In this document: positions 23,701 to 38,200 of the stretch, piece by piece | Numbering within the stretch: the first letter of the stretch is position 1 | Layout: each line of letters starts with the position of its first letter | Origin: Ajuga chamaepitys | Taxonomy: Eukaryota; Streptophyta; Magnoliopsida; Lamiales; Lamiaceae | Reading direction: 5' to 3' | NCBI GenBank assembly: GCA_958295605.1 | Contig: OY282496.1 | Span: forward strand, 24,793,470 to 24,857,469 | DNA: 64,000 nucleotides | The notes under the pieces: model-generated | Database searches by the model: none | What the model was told of the DNA's origin: nothing | What the model saw: only the letters and a program-made list of their open reading frames with translations | Program-made: the position numbers and the translations under genes

Positions 23701-26700
23701 GACTCCGTTCGACTTCTCGGATCATTAAGTCTTCTATTTGACCCCAATTGACTTCTCGGATCAACAAGTCTTCCGTTTGACCGAATTCGGCTTCACGGAT
23801 CAACAAGTACCCCCAACTTGATCTGTTTGATTTATCAAGTCACTAACTACGCACAATGTGACTCAATTCGACTTCTGGGATCAGCAAGCACCAACTATTT
23901 GACTCCGTTCGACTTCTCGGATCATTAAGTCTTCTATTTGACCCTAATTGACTTCTCGGATCAACAAGTCTTCCGTTTGACCGAATTCGGTTTCACGGAT
24001 CAACAAGTACCCCCAACTTGATCCGTTTGGTTAATCAAGTCACTAACTACGCACAATGTGACTCAATTCGACTACTGGGATCAGCAAGCACCAACTATTT
24101 GACTCTGTTCGACTTCTCGGATCATTAAGCCTTCTATTTGACCCCAATTGACTTCTCGGATCAACAAGTCTTCCGTTTGACCGAATTCGGCTTCACGGAT
24201 CAACAAGTACCCCCAACTTGATCCGTTTGGTTTTTCAAGTCACTAACTACGCACAATGTGACTCAATTCGACTTCTGGGATCAGCAAGCACCAACTATTA
24301 GACTCCGTTCGACTTCTCGGATCATTAAGTCTTCTATTTGACCCCAATTGACTTCTCGGATCAACAAGTCTTCCGTTTGACCGAATTCGGCTTCACGGAT
24401 CAACAAGTACCCCCAACTTGATCCGTTTGGTTAATCAAGTCACTAACTACGCACTATGTGACTCAATTCGACTTCTGGGATCAGCAAGCACCAACTATTT
24501 GACTCCGTTCGACTTCTCGGATCATTAAGTCTTCTATTTGACCCCGATTGACTTCTCGGATCAACAAGTCTTCCGTTTGACCGAATTCGGCTTCACGGAT
24601 CAACAAGTACCCCCAACTTGATCCGTTTGATTTATCAAGTCACTAACTACGCACAATGTGACTCAATTCGACTTCTGGGATCAACAAGCACCAACTATTT
24701 GACTCCGTTCGACTCCACGGATCATTAAGTCTTCTATTGTACCCCAATTGACTTCTCGGATCGACAAGTCTTCCGTTTGATAGAATTCGGCTTCACGGAT
24801 CAACAAATACCCCCAACTTGATCTGTTTGATTTATCAAGTCACTAACTACGCACAATGTGACTCAATTCGACTTCTGGGATCAACAAGCACCAACTATTT
24901 GACTCCGTTCGACTTCACGGATCATTAAGTCTTCTATTGTACCCCAATTGACTTCTCGGATCAACAAGTCTTCCGTTTGACCGAATTCGACTTCACAGAT
25001 CAACAAGTACCCCCAACTTGATCCGTTTGGTTTATCAAGTCACTAACTACGCACAATGTGCCTCAATTCGACTTCTGGGATCAACAAGCACCAACTATTT
25101 GACTCCGTTCGACTTCACGGATCATTAAGTCTTCTATTGTACCCCAATTGACTTCTCGGATCAACAAGTCTTCCGTTTGACCGAATTCGGCTTCACGAAT
25201 CAACAAGTACCCCCAACTTGATCTGTTTGATTTATCAAGTCACTAACTACGCACAATGTGACTCAATTCGACTTCTGGGATCAACAAGCACCAACTGTTT
25301 GACTCCGTTCGACTTTTCGGATCATTAAGTCTTCTATTTGACCCCAATTGACTTCTCGGATCAACAAGTCTTTCGTTTGACCGAATTCGGCTTCACAGAT
25401 CAACAAGTACCCCCAACTTGATCCGTTTGGTTTATCAAGTCACTAACTACGCACAATGTGACTCAATTCGACTTCTGGGATCAGCAAGCACCAACTATTT
25501 GACTCTGTTCGACTTCTCAGATCATTAAGTCTTCTATTTGACCCCAATTGACTTCTCGGATCAACAAGTCTTCCGTTTGACCGAATTCGGCTTCACGGAT
25601 CAACAAGTACCCCCAACTTGATCTGTTTGATTTATCAAGTCACTAACTACGCACAATGTGACTCAATTCGACTTCTGGGATCAACAAGCACCAACTATTT
25701 GACTCCGTTCGACTTTTCGGATCATTAAGTCTTCTATTTGACCCCAATTGACTTCTCGGATCAACAAATCTTTCGTTTGACCGAATTCGGCTTCACAGAT
25801 GAACAAGTACCCCCAACTTGATTCGTTTGGTTAATCAAGTCACTAACTACGCACAATGTGACTCAATTCGACTTCTGGGATCAGCAAGCACCAACTATTT
25901 GACTCCGTTCGACTTCTCGGATCATTAAGTCTGCTATTTGACCCTAATTGACTTCTCGGATCAACAATTCTTCCGTTTGACCGAATTCGGCTTCACGGAT
26001 CAACAAGTACCCCCAACTTGATCCGTTTGGTTAATCAAGTCACTAACTACGCATAATGTGACTCAATTCGACTACTGGGATCAGCAAGCACCAACTATTT
26101 GACTCTGTTCGACTTCTCGGATCATTAAGCCTTCTATTTGACCCCAATTGACTTCTTGGATCAACAAGTCTTCCGTTTGACCGAATTCGGCTTCACGGAT
26201 CAACAAGTACCCCCAACTTGATCCGTTTGGTTTTTCAAGTCACTAACTACGCACAATGTGACTCAATTCGACTTCTGGGATCAGCAAGCACCAACTATTA
26301 GACTCCGTTCGACTTCTCGGATCATTAAGTCTTCTATTTGACCCCAATTGACTTCTCGGGTCAACAAGTCTTCCGTTTGACCGAATTCGGCTTCACGGAT
26401 CAACAAGTACCCCCAACTTGATTCGTTTGGTTAATCCAGTCACTAACTACGCACTATGTGACTCAATTCGACTTCTGGGATCAGCAAGCACCAACTATTT
26501 GACTCCGTTCGACTTCTCGGATCATTAAGTCTTCTATTTGACCCCAATTGACTTCTCGGATCAACAAGTCTTCCGTTTGACCGAATTCGGCTTCACGGAT
26601 CAACAAGTACCCCCAACTTGATCCGTTTGGTTTTTCGAGTCACTAACTACGCACAATGTGACTCAATTCGACTTCTGGGATCAACAAGCACCAACTATTT

Positions 26701-29700
26701 GACTCCAATCGACTTCACGGATCATTAAGTCTTCTATTTTACCCCAATTGACTTCTCGGATCAACAAGTCTTCCGTTTGACCGAATTCGGCTTCACGGAT
26801 CAACAAGTACCCCCAACTTGATCTGTTTGATTTATAAAGTCACTAACTACGCACAATGTGACTCAATTCGACTTCTGGGATCAACAAGCACCAACTTTTG
26901 ACTCCGTTCGACTCCACGGATCATTAAGTCTTCTATTGTACCCCAATTGACTTCTCGGATCGACAAGTCTTCCGTTTGACCGAATTCGGCTTCACGGATC
27001 AACAAATATCCCCAACTTGATCTGTTTGATTTATCAAGTCACTAACTACGCACAATGTGACTCAATTCGACTTCTGGGATCAACAAGCACCAACTATTTG
27101 ACTCCGTTCGACTTCACGGATCATTAAGTCTTCTATTGTACCCCAATTGACTTCTCGGATCAACAAGTCTTCCGTTTGACCGAATTCGACTTCACAGATC
27201 AACAAGTACCCCCAACTTGATCCGTTTGGTTTATCAAGTCACTAACTACGCACAATGTGACTCAATTCGACTTCTGGGATCAGCAAGCACCAACTATTTG
27301 ACTCTGTTCGACTTCTCAGATCATTAAGTCTTCTATTTGACCCCAATTGACTTCTCGGATCAACAAGTCTTCCGTTTGACCGAATTCGGCTTCACGGATC
27401 AACAAGTACCCCCAACTTGATCTGTTTGATTTATCAAGTCACTAACTACGCACAATGTGACTCAATTCGACTTCTGGGATCAACAAGCACCAACTATTTG
27501 ACTCCGTTCGACTTTTCGGATCATTAAGTCTTCTATTTGACCCCAATTGACTTCTCGGATCAACAAGTCTTTCGTTTGACCGAATTCGGCTTCACAGATG
27601 AACAAGTACCCCCAACTTGATTCGTTTGGTTAATCAAGTCACTAACTACGCACAATGTGACTCAATTCGACTTCTGGGATCAGCAAGCACCAACTATTTG
27701 ACTCCGTTCGACTTCTCGGATCATTAAGTCTGCTATTTGACCCTAATTGACTTCTCGGATCAACAAGTCTTCCGTTTGACCGAATTCGGCTTCACGGATC
27801 AACAAGTACCCCCAACTTGATCCGTTTGGTTAATCAAGTCACTAACTACGCACAATGTGACTCAATTCGACTACTGGGATCAGCAAGCACCAACTATTTG
27901 ACTCTGTTCGACTTCTCGGATCATTAAGCCTTCAATTTGACCCCAATTGACTTCTCGGATCAACAAGTCTTCCGTTTGACCGAATTCGGCTTCACGGATC
28001 AACAAGTACCCCCAACTTGATCCGTTTGGTTTTTCAAGTCACTAACTACGCACAATGTGACTCAATTCGACTTCTGGGATCAGCAAGCACCAACTATTAG
28101 ACTCCGTTCGACTTCTCGGATCATTAAGTCTTCTATTTGACCCCAATTGACTTCTCGGATCAACAAGTCTTCCGTTTGACCGAATTCGGCTTCACGGATC
28201 AACAAGTACCCCCAACTTGATCCGTTTGGTTAATCAAGTCACTAACTACGCACTATGTGACTCAATTCGACTTCTGGGATCAGCAAGCACCAACTATTTG
28301 ACTCCGTTCGACTTCTCGGATCATTAAGTCTTCTATTTGACCCCAATTGACTTCTCGGATCAACAAGTCTTCCGTTTGACCGAATTCGGCTTCACGGATC
28401 AACAAGTACCCCCAACTTGATCCGTTTGGTTTTTCGAGTCACTAACTACGCACAATGTGACTCAATTCGACTTTTGGGATCAACAAGCACCAACTATTTG
28501 ACTCCAATCGACTTCACGGATCATTAAGTCTTCTATTTTACCCCAATTGACTTCTCGGATCAACATGTCTTCCGTTTGACCGAATTCGGCTTCACGGATC
28601 AACAAGTACCCCCAACTTGATCTGTTTGATTTATCAAGTCACTAACTACGCACAATGTGACTCAATTCGACTTCTGGGATCAACAAGCACCAACTTTTGA
28701 CTCCGTTCGACTCCACGGATCATTAAGTCTTCTATTGTACCCCAATTGACTTCTCGGATCGACAAGTCTTCCGTTTGACCGAATTCGGCTTCACGGATCA
28801 ACAAATACCCCCAACTTGATCTGTTTGATTTATCAAGTCACTAACTACGCACAATGTGACTCAATTCGACTTCTGGGATCAACAAGCACCAACTATTTGA
28901 CTCCGTTCGACTTCACGGATCATTAAGTCTTCTATTGTACCCCAATTGACTTCTCGGATCAACAAGTCTTCCGTTTGACCGAATTCGACTTCACAGATCA
29001 ACAAGTACCCCCAACTTGATCCGTTTGGTTTATCAAGTCACTAACTACGCACAATGTGACTCAATTCGACTTCTGGGACCAGCAAGCACCAACTATTTGA
29101 CTCCGTTCGACTTCACGGATCATTAAGTCTTCTATTGTACCCCAATTGACTTCTCGGATCAACAAGTCTTTCGTTTGACCGAATTCGGCTTCACGGATCA
29201 ACAAGTACCCCCAACTTGATCTGTTTGATTTATTAAGTCACTAACTACGCACAATGTGACTCAATTCGACTTCTGGGATCAACAAGAATCAACTATTTGA
29301 CTCCGTTCGACTCCACGGATCATTAAGTCTTCTATTGTACCCCAATTGACTTCTCGGATCAACAAGTCTTCCGTTTGACCGAATTCGGCTTCACGGATCA
29401 ACAAGTACCCCCAACTTGATCCGTTTGGTTTTTCAAGTCACTAACTACGCACAATGTGACTCAATTCGACTTCTGGGATCAGCAAGCACCAACTATTAGA
29501 CTCCGTTCGACTTCTCGGATCATTAAGTCTTCTATTTGACCCCAATTGACTTCTCGGATCAACAAGTCTTCCGTTTGACCGAATTCGGCTTCACGGATCA
29601 ACAAGTACCCCCAACTTGATCCGTTTGGTTAATCAAGTCACTAACTACGCACTATGTGACTCAATTCGACTTCTGGGATCAGCAAGCACCAACTATTTGA

Positions 29701-32700
29701 CTCCGTTCGACTTCTCGGATCATTAAGTCTTCTATTTGACCCCGATTGACTTCTCGGATCAACAAGTCTTCCGTTTGACCGAATTCGGCTTCACGGATCA
29801 ACAAGTACCCCCAACTTGATCCGTTTGATTTATCAAGTCACTAACTACGCACAATGTGACTCAATTCGACTTCTGGGATCAACAAGCACCAACTATTTGA
29901 CTCCGTTCGACTCCACGGATCATTAAGTCTTCTATTGTACCCCAATTGACTTCTCGGATCGACAAGTCTTCCGTTTGATAGAATTCGGCTTCACGGATCA
30001 ACAAATACCCCCAACTTGATCTGTTTGATTTATCAAGTCACTAACTACGCACAATGTGACTCAATTCGACTTCTGGGATTAACAAGCACCAACTATTTGA
30101 CTCCGTTCGACTTCACGGATCATTAAGTCTTCTATTGTACCCCAATTGACTTCTCGGATCAACAAGTCTTCCGTTTGACCGAATTCGGCTTCACGAATCA
30201 ACAAGTACCCCCAACTTGATCTGTTTGATTTATCAAGTCACTAACTACGCACAATGTGACTCAATTCGACTTCTGGGATCAACAAGCACCAACTGTTTGA
30301 CTCCGTTCGACTTTTCGGATCATTAAGTCTTCTATTTGACCCCAATTGACTTCTCGGATCAACAAGTCTTTCGTTTGACCGAATTCGGCTTCACAGATCA
30401 ACAAGTACCCCCAACTTGATCCGTTTGGTTTATCAAGTCACTAACTACGCACAATGTGACTCAATTCGACTTCTGGGATCAGCAAGCACCAACTATTTGA
30501 CTCTGTTCGACTTCTCAGATCATTAAGTCTTCTATTTGACCCCAATTGACTTCTCGGATCAACAAGTCTTCCGTTTGACCGAATTCGGCTTCACGGATCA
30601 ACAAGTACCCCCAACTTGATCTGTTTGATTTATCAAGTCACTAACTACGCACAATGTGACTCAATTCGACTTCTGGGATCAACAAGCACCAACTATTTGA
30701 CTCCGTTCGACTTTTCGGATCATTAAGTCTTCTATTTGACCCCAATTGACTTCTCGGATCAACAAGTCTTTCGTTTGACCGAATTCGGCTTCACAGATGA
30801 ACAAGTACCCCCAACTTGATTCGTTTGGTTAATCAAGTCACTAACTACGCACAATGTGACTCAATTCGACTTCTGGGATCAGCAAGCACCAACTATTTGA
30901 CTCCGTTCGACTTCTCGGATCATTAAGTCTTCTATTTGACCCCAATTGACTTCTCGGATCAACAAGTCTTTCGTTTGACCGAATTCGGCTTCACAGATGA
31001 ACAAGTACCCCCAACTTGATTCGTTTGGTTAATCCAGTCACTAACTACGCACTATGTGACTCAATTCGACTTCTGGGATCAGCAAGCACCAACTATTTGA
31101 CTCCGTTCGACTTCTCGGATCATTAAGTCTGCTATTTGACCCTAATTGACTTCTCGGATCAACAAGTCTTCCGTTTGACCGAATTCGGCTTCACGGATCA
31201 ACAAGTACCCCCAACTTGATCCGTTTGGTTAATCAAGTCACTAACTACGCACAATGTGACTCAATTCGACTACTGGGATCAGCAAGCACCAACTATTTGA
31301 CTCTGTTCGACTTCTCGGATCATTAAGCCTTCTATTTGACCCCAATTGACTTCTCGGATCAACAAGTCTTCCGTTTGACCGAATTCGGCTTCACGGATCA
31401 ACAAGTACCCCCAACTTGATCCGTTTGGTTTTTCAAGTCACTAACTACGCACAATGTGACTCAATTCGACTTCTGGGATCAGCAAGCACCAACTATTAGA
31501 CTCCGTTCGACTTCTCGGATCATTAAGTCTTCTATTTGACCCCAATTGACTTCTCGGATCAACAAGTCTTCCGTTTGACCGAATTCGGCTTCACGGATCA
31601 ACAAGTACCCCCAACTTGATCCGTTTGGTTAATCAAGTCACTAACTACGCACTATGTGACTCAATTCGACTTCTGGGATCAGCAAGCACCAACTATTTGA
31701 CTCCGTTCGACTTCTCGGATCATTAAGTCTTCTATTTGACCCCAATTGACTTCTCGGATCAACAAGTCTTCCGTTTGACCGAATTCGGCTTCACGGATCA
31801 ACAAGTACCCCCAACTTGATCCGTTTGGTTTTTCGAGTCACTAACTACGCACAATGTGACTCAATTCGACTTCTGGGATCAACAAGCACCAACTATTTGA
31901 CTCCAATCGACTTCACGGATCATTAAGTCTTCTATTTTACCCCAATTGACTTCTCGGATCAACATGTCTTCCGTTTGACCGAATTCGGCTTCACGGATCA
32001 ACAAGTACCCCCAACTTGATCTGTTTGATTTATCAAGTCACTAACTACGCACAATGTGACTCAATTCGACTTCTGGGATCAACAAGCACCAACTTTTGAC
32101 TCCGTTCGACTCCACGGATCATTAAGTCTTCTATTGTACCCCAATTGACTTCTCGGATCGACAAGTCTTCCGTTTGACCGAATTCGGCTTCACGGATCAA
32201 CAAATACCCCCAACTTGATCTGTTTGATTTATCAAGTCACTAACTACGCACAATGTGACTCAATTCGACTTCTGGGATCAACAAGCACCAACTATTTGAC
32301 TCCGTTCGACTTCACGGATCATTAAGTCTTCTATTGTACCCCAATTGACTTCTCGGATCAACAAGTCTTCCGTTTGACCGAATTCGACTTCACAGATCAA
32401 CAAGTACCCCCAACTTGATCCGTTTGGTTTATCAAGTCACTAACTACGCACAATGTGACTCAATTCGACTTCTGGGACCAGCAAGCACCAACTATTTGAC
32501 TCCGTTCGACTTCACGGATCATTAAGTCTTCTATTGTACCCCAATTGACTTCTCGGATCAACAAGTCTTTCGTTTGACCGAATTCGGCTTCACGGATCAA
32601 CAAGTACCCCCAACTTGATCTGTTTGATTTATTAAGTCACTAACTACGCACAATGTGACTCAATTCGACTTCTGGGATCAACAAGAATCAACTATTTGAC

Positions 32701-35123
32701 TCCGTTCGACTCCACGGATCATTAAGTCTTCTATTGTACCCCAATTGACTTCTCGGATCAACAAGTCTTCCGTTTGACCGAATTCGGCTTCACGGATCAA
32801 CAAGTACCCCCAACTTGATCGGTTTGATTTATCAAGTCACTAACTACGCACAATGTGACTCAATTCGACTTCTGGGATCAACAAGCACCAACTATTTGAC
32901 TCTGTTCGACTTCTCAGATCATTAAGTCTTCTATTTGACCCCAATTGACTTCTCGGATCAACAAGTCTTTCGTTTGACCGAATTCGGCTTCACGGATCAA
33001 CAAGTAAACCCAACTTGATCCGTTTGGATTATCAAGTCACTAACTACGCACAATGTGACTCAATTCGACTTCTGGGATCAGCAAGCACCAACTATTTGAC
33101 TCCGTTCGACTTCACGGATCATTAAGTCTTCTATTGTACCCCAGTTGACTTCTCGGATCAACAAGTCTTTCGTTTGACCGAATTCGGCTTCACGGATCAA
33201 CAAGTACCCCCAACTTGATCTGTTTGATTTATTAAGTCACTAACTACGCACAATGTGACTCAATTCGACTTCTGGGATCAACAAGAATCAACTATTTGAC
33301 TCCGTTCGACTCCACGGATCATTAAGTCTTCTATTGTACCCCAATTGACTTCTCGGATCAACAAGTCTTCCGTTTGACCGAATTCGGCTTCACGGATCAA
33401 CAACTACCCCCAACTTGATCTGTTTGATTTATCAAGTCACTAACTACGCACAATGTGACTCAATTCGACTTCTGGGATCAACAAGCACCAACTATTTAAC
33501 TCCGTTCGACTTCACGGATCATTAAGTCTTCTATTGTACCCCAATTGACTTCTTGGATCAACCAGTCTTCCGTTTGACCGAATTCGACTTCACGGATCAA
33601 CAAGTACCCCCAACTTGATCCGTTTGATTTATCAAGTCACTAACTACGCACAATGTGACTCAATTCGACTTCTGGGATCAGCAAGCACCAACTATTTGAC
33701 TCCGTTCGACTTCACGGATCATTAAGTCTTCTATTGTACCCCAATTGACTTCTCGGATCAACAAGTCTTTCGTTTGACCGAATTCGGCTTCACGGATCAA
33801 CAAGTACCCCCAACTTGATCTGTTTGATTTATCAAGTCACTAACTACGCACAATGTGACTCAATTCGACTTCTGGGATCAACAAGAATCAACTATTTGAC
33901 TCCGTTCGACTCCACGGATCATTAAGTCTTCTATTGTACCCCAATTGACTTCTCGGATCAACAAGTCTTCCGTTTGACCGAATTCGGCTTCACGGATCAA
34001 CAAGTAAACCCAACTTGATCCGTTTGGATTATCAAGTCACTAACTACGCACAATGTGACTCAATTCGACTTCTGGGATCAACAAGCACCAACTATTTGAC
34101 TCTGTTCGACTTCTCAGATCATTAAGTCTTCTATTTGACCCCAATTGACTTCTCGGATCAACAAGTCTTTCGTTTGACCGAATTCGGCTTCACGGATCAA
34201 GAAGTAAACCCAACTTGATCCGTTTAGATTATCAAGTCACTAACTACGCACAATGTGACTCAATTCGACTTCTGGGATCAGCAAGCACCAACTATTTGAC
34301 TCCGTTCGACTTCTCGGATCATTAAGTCTTCTATTTGACCCTAATTGACTTCTCGGATCAACAAGTCTTCCGTTTGACCGAATTCGGCTTCACGGATCAA
34401 CAAGTACCCCCAACTTGATCCGTTTGGTTAATCAAGTCACTAACGACGCACAATGTGACTCAATTCGACTTCTGGGATCAGCAAGCACCAACTATTTGAC
34501 TCCGTTCGACTTCTCGGATCATTAAGCCTTCTATTTGACCCCAATTGACTTCTCGGATCAACAAGTCTTCCGTTTGACCGAATTCGGCTTCACGGATCAA
34601 CAAGTACCCCCAACTTGATCCGTTTGGTTTTTCAAGTCACTAACTACGCACAATGTGACTCAATTCGACTTCTGGGATCAACAAGCACCAACTATTTGAC
34701 TCCGTTCGACTTCACGGATGATTAAGTCTTCTATTGTACCCCAATTGACTTCTCGGATCAACAAGTCTTCCGTTTGACCGAATTCGGCTTCACGGATCAA
34801 CAAGTACCCCCAACTTGATCTGTTTGGTTTATCAAGTCACTAACTACGCACAATGTGACTCAATTCGACTTCTGGGATCAACAAGCACCAACTATTTGAC
34901 TCCGTTCGACTTTTCGGATCATTAATTCTTCTATTTGACCCCAATTGACTTCTCGGATCAACAAGTCTTTCGTTTGACCGAATTCGGCTTCACAGATCAA
35001 CAAGTACCCCCAACTTGATCCGTTTGGTTTATCAAGTCACTGACTACGCACAATGTGACTCAATTCGACTTCTGGGATCAGCAAGCACCAACTATTCGAC
35101 TCTGTTCGACTTCTCAGATCATT
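20728..35123 (+). repeat. HOR family A, long irregular zone
   Basis: AAGTCTGC monomers occur at 20728, 21927, 23327, 25927, 27726 and 31125 (steps of 1199, 1400, 2600, 1799 and 3399 bp). The stretch 23127-25926 resembles the 3-8 kb zone (CGATTGAC near 24545, GATAGAATTC near 24780, ACGAATC near 25195). The stretch from 27726 to about 29420 is repeated from 31125 to about 32819, 3399 bp apart, sharing the AACATGTC and AAGAATCAAC variants. About 1 kb around 22-23 kb reappears around 32.4-33.3 kb (AAGAATC, GATCGG, AAACCC in the same order). The end, 34124-35123, matches the order of 1613-2612. Confidence 0.8.
32324..34123 (+). repeat. Local 600-bp trimer repeat
   Basis: The AAGAATCAAC variant appears at 32682, 33282 and 33882, exactly three monomers apart. 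Each time it sits in a monomer with GATCTG and mostly GATTTATTAAG, and it is followed by a CGACTCCACGG ending and a GTACCCC monomer. A related pair three monomers apart, with GATTTATTAAG in both, occurs at 22127 and 22727. The third monomer of each trimer varies (AAACCC or GTACCCCC types), so the repeats are not perfectly homogenised. Confidence 0.78.
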
Positions 35124-35284
35124 AAGTCTTCTATTTGACCCCAATTGACTTCTCGGATCAAGAAGTAAACCCAACTTGATCCGTTTAGATAATCAAGTCA
35201 CTAACTACGCACAATGTGACTCAATTCGACTTCTGGGATCAGCAAGCACCAACTATTTGACTCCGTTCGACTTCTCGGATCATT
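35124..35284 (+). repeat. 161-bp monomer lacking one 39-bp sub-unit, at the switch from HOR family A to B
   Basis: The copy reads through sub-unit 1 to CGGATCAA and then directly GAAGTAAACCC, which is sub-unit 3; sub-unit 2, including the EcoRI palindrome, is missing. The 39-bp loss equals one sub-unit and can arise by exchange between the matching ends of units 1 and 2. The donor-type sequence GATCAAGAAGTAAACCC with TTTAGAT is present about 960 bp upstream in the monomer at 34124. Upstream of this point the AAGTCTGC and 199-bp marker monomers are found; downstream they never appear again. Confidence 0.9.
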
Positions 35285-38200
35285 AAGTCTTCTATTTGAC
35301 CCCAATTGACTTCTCGGATCAACAAGTCTTCCGTTTGACCGAATTCGGCTTCACGGATCAACAAGTAAACCCAACTTGATCCGTTTGGATTATCAAGTCA
35401 CTAACTACGCACAATATGACTCAATTCGACTTCTGGGATCAGCAAGCACCAACTATTTGACTCCGTTCGACTTCTCGGATCATTAAGTCTTCTATTTGAC
35501 CCCAATTGACTTCTCGGATCAACAAGTCTTCCGTTTGACCGAATTCGGCTTCACGGATCAACAAGTAAACCCAACTTGATCCGTTTGGATTCTCAAGTCA
35601 CTAACTACGCACAATGTGACTCAATTCGACTTCTGGGATCAGCAAGCACCAACTATTTGACTCCGTTCGACTTCTCGGATCATTAAGTCTTCTATTTGAC
35701 CCCAATTGACTTCTCGGATCAACAAGTCTTCCGCTTGACCGAATTCGGCTTCACGGATCAACAAGTACCCCCAACTTGATCCGTTTGGTTTATCATGTCA
35801 CTAACTACGCACAATGTGACTCGATTCGGCTTCTGGGATCAACAAGCACCAACTATTTGACTCCGTTCGACTTCTCGGATCATTAAGTCTTCTATTTGAC
35901 CCCAATTGACTTCTCGGATCAACAAGTCTTCCGTTTGACCGAATTCGGCTTCACGGATCAACAAGTACCCCCAACTTGATCCGTTTGGTTAATCAAGTCA
36001 CTAACTACGCACAATGTGAGTCAATTCGACTTCTGGGATCAACAAGCACCAACTATTTGACTCCGTTCGACTTCTCGGATCATTAAGTCTTCTATTTGAC
36101 CGCAATTGACTTCTCGGATCAACAAGTCTTCCGTTTGACCGAATTCGGCTTCACGGATCAACAAGTACCCCCAACTTGATCCGTTTGGTTTATCAAGTCA
36201 CTAACTACGCACAATGTGACTCAATTCGGCTTCTGGGATAAACAAGGACCAACTATTTGACTCCGTTCGACTTCTCGGATCATTAAGTCTTCTATTTGAC
36301 CCCAATTGACTTCTCGGATCAACAAGTCTTCCGTTTGACCGAATTCGGCTTCACGGATCAACAAGTACCCCCAACTTGATCCGTTTGGTTTATCAAGTCA
36401 CTAACTACGCACAATGTGACTCAATTCGACTTCTGGGATCAACAAGCACCAACTATTTGACTCCGGTCGACTCCACGGATCATTAAGTCTTCTATTGTAC
36501 CCCAATTGACTTCTCGGATCAACAAGTCTTCCGTTTGACCGAATTCGGCTTCACGGATCAACAAGTACCCCCAACTTGATCTGTTTGATTTATCAAGTCA
36601 CTAACTACGCACAATGTGACTCAATTCGACTTCTGGGATCAACAAGCACCAACTATTTGACTCCGTTCGCCTTCTCAGATCATTAAGTCTTCTATTTGAC
36701 CCCAATTGACATCTCGGATCAACAAGTCTTTCGTTTGACTGAATTCGGCTTCCCGGATCAACAAGTAAACCCAACTGGATCCGTTTGGATTATCAAGTCA
36801 CTAACTACGCACAATGTGACTCAATTCGACTTCTGGGATCACCAAGCACCAACTATTTGACTCCGTTCGACTTCTCGGATCATTAAGTCTTCTATTTGAC
36901 CCCAATTGACTTCTCGGATCAACAAGTCTTCCGTTTGACCGAATTCGGCTTCACGGATCAACAAGTACCCCCAACTTGATCCGTTTGGTTTTTCAACTCA
37001 CTAACTACGCACAATGTGACTCAATTCGACTTCTGGGATCAACAAGCACCAACTATTTGACTCCGTTCGACTTCTCAGATCATTAAGTCTTCTATTTGAC
37101 CCCAATTGACTTCTCGGATCAACAAGTATTTCGTTTGACCGAATTCGGCTTCACGGATCAACAAGTAAACCCAACTGGATCCGTTTGGATTATCAAGTCA
37201 CTAACTACGCACAATGTGACTCAATTCGACTTCTGGGATCAGCAAGCACCAACTATTTGACTCCGTTCGACTTCTCGGATCATTAAGTCTTCTATTTGAC
37301 CCCAATTGACTTCTCGGATCACCAAGTCTTCCGTTTGACCGAATTCGGCTTCACGGATCAACAAGTACCCCCAACTTGATCCGTTTGGTTTTTCAACTCA
37401 CTAACTACGCACAATGTGACTCAATTCGACTTCTGGGATCAACAAGCACCAACTATTTGACTCCGTTCGACTTCTCAGATCATTAAGTCTTCTATTTGAC
37501 CCCAATTGACTTCTCGGATCAACAAGTATTTCGTTTGACCGAATTCGGCTTCACGGATCAACAAGTAAACCCAACTGGATCCGTTTGGATTATCAAGTCA
37601 CTAACTACGCACAATGTGACTCAATTCGACTTCTGGGATCAGCAAGCACCAACTATTTGACTCCGTTCGACTTCTCGGATCATTAAGTCTTCTATTTGAC
37701 CCCAATTGACTTCTCGGATCAACAAGTCTTCCGTTTGACCGAATTCGGCTTCACGGATCAACAAGTAAACCCAACTTGATCCGTTTGGATTCTCAAGTCA
37801 CTAACTACGCACAATGTGACTCAATTCGACTTCTGGGATCAGCAAGCACCAACTATTTGACTCCGTTCGACTTCTCGGATCATTAAGTCTTCTATTTGAC
37901 CCCAATTGACTTCTCGGATCAACAAGTCTTCCGTTTGACCGAATTCGGCTTCACGGATCAACAAGTACCCCCAACTTGATCCGTTTGGTTAATCAAGTCA
38001 CTAACTACGCACAATGTGACTCAATTCGACTTCTGGGATCAACAAGCACCAACTATTTGACTCCGTTCGACTTCTCGGATCATTAAGTCTTCTATTTGAC
38101 CCCAATTGACTTCTCGGATCAACAAGTCTTCCGTTTGACCGAATTCGGCTTCACGGATCAACAAGTACCCCCAACTTGATCCGTTTGGTTAATCAAGTCA

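Larger units (their letters stand above)
9213..32123 (+). repeat. Eleven 199-bp monomers marking HOR family A
   Basis: These monomers read CAACTTTTGACTCC where others read CAACTATTTGACTCC, a 1-bp loss at about monomer position 170. They start at 9213, 11012, 12811, 14410, 17209, 19008, 20007, 21528, 26727, 28526 and 31925. Spacings are 1799, 1799, 1599, 2799, 1799, 999, 1521, 5199, 1799 and 3399 bp; the 1521 step includes the 78-bp deletion. All are followed by CGACTCCACGG and then a GTACCCC monomer, so they descend from one mutation. None is present before 9213 or after 32123. Confidence 0.92.
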
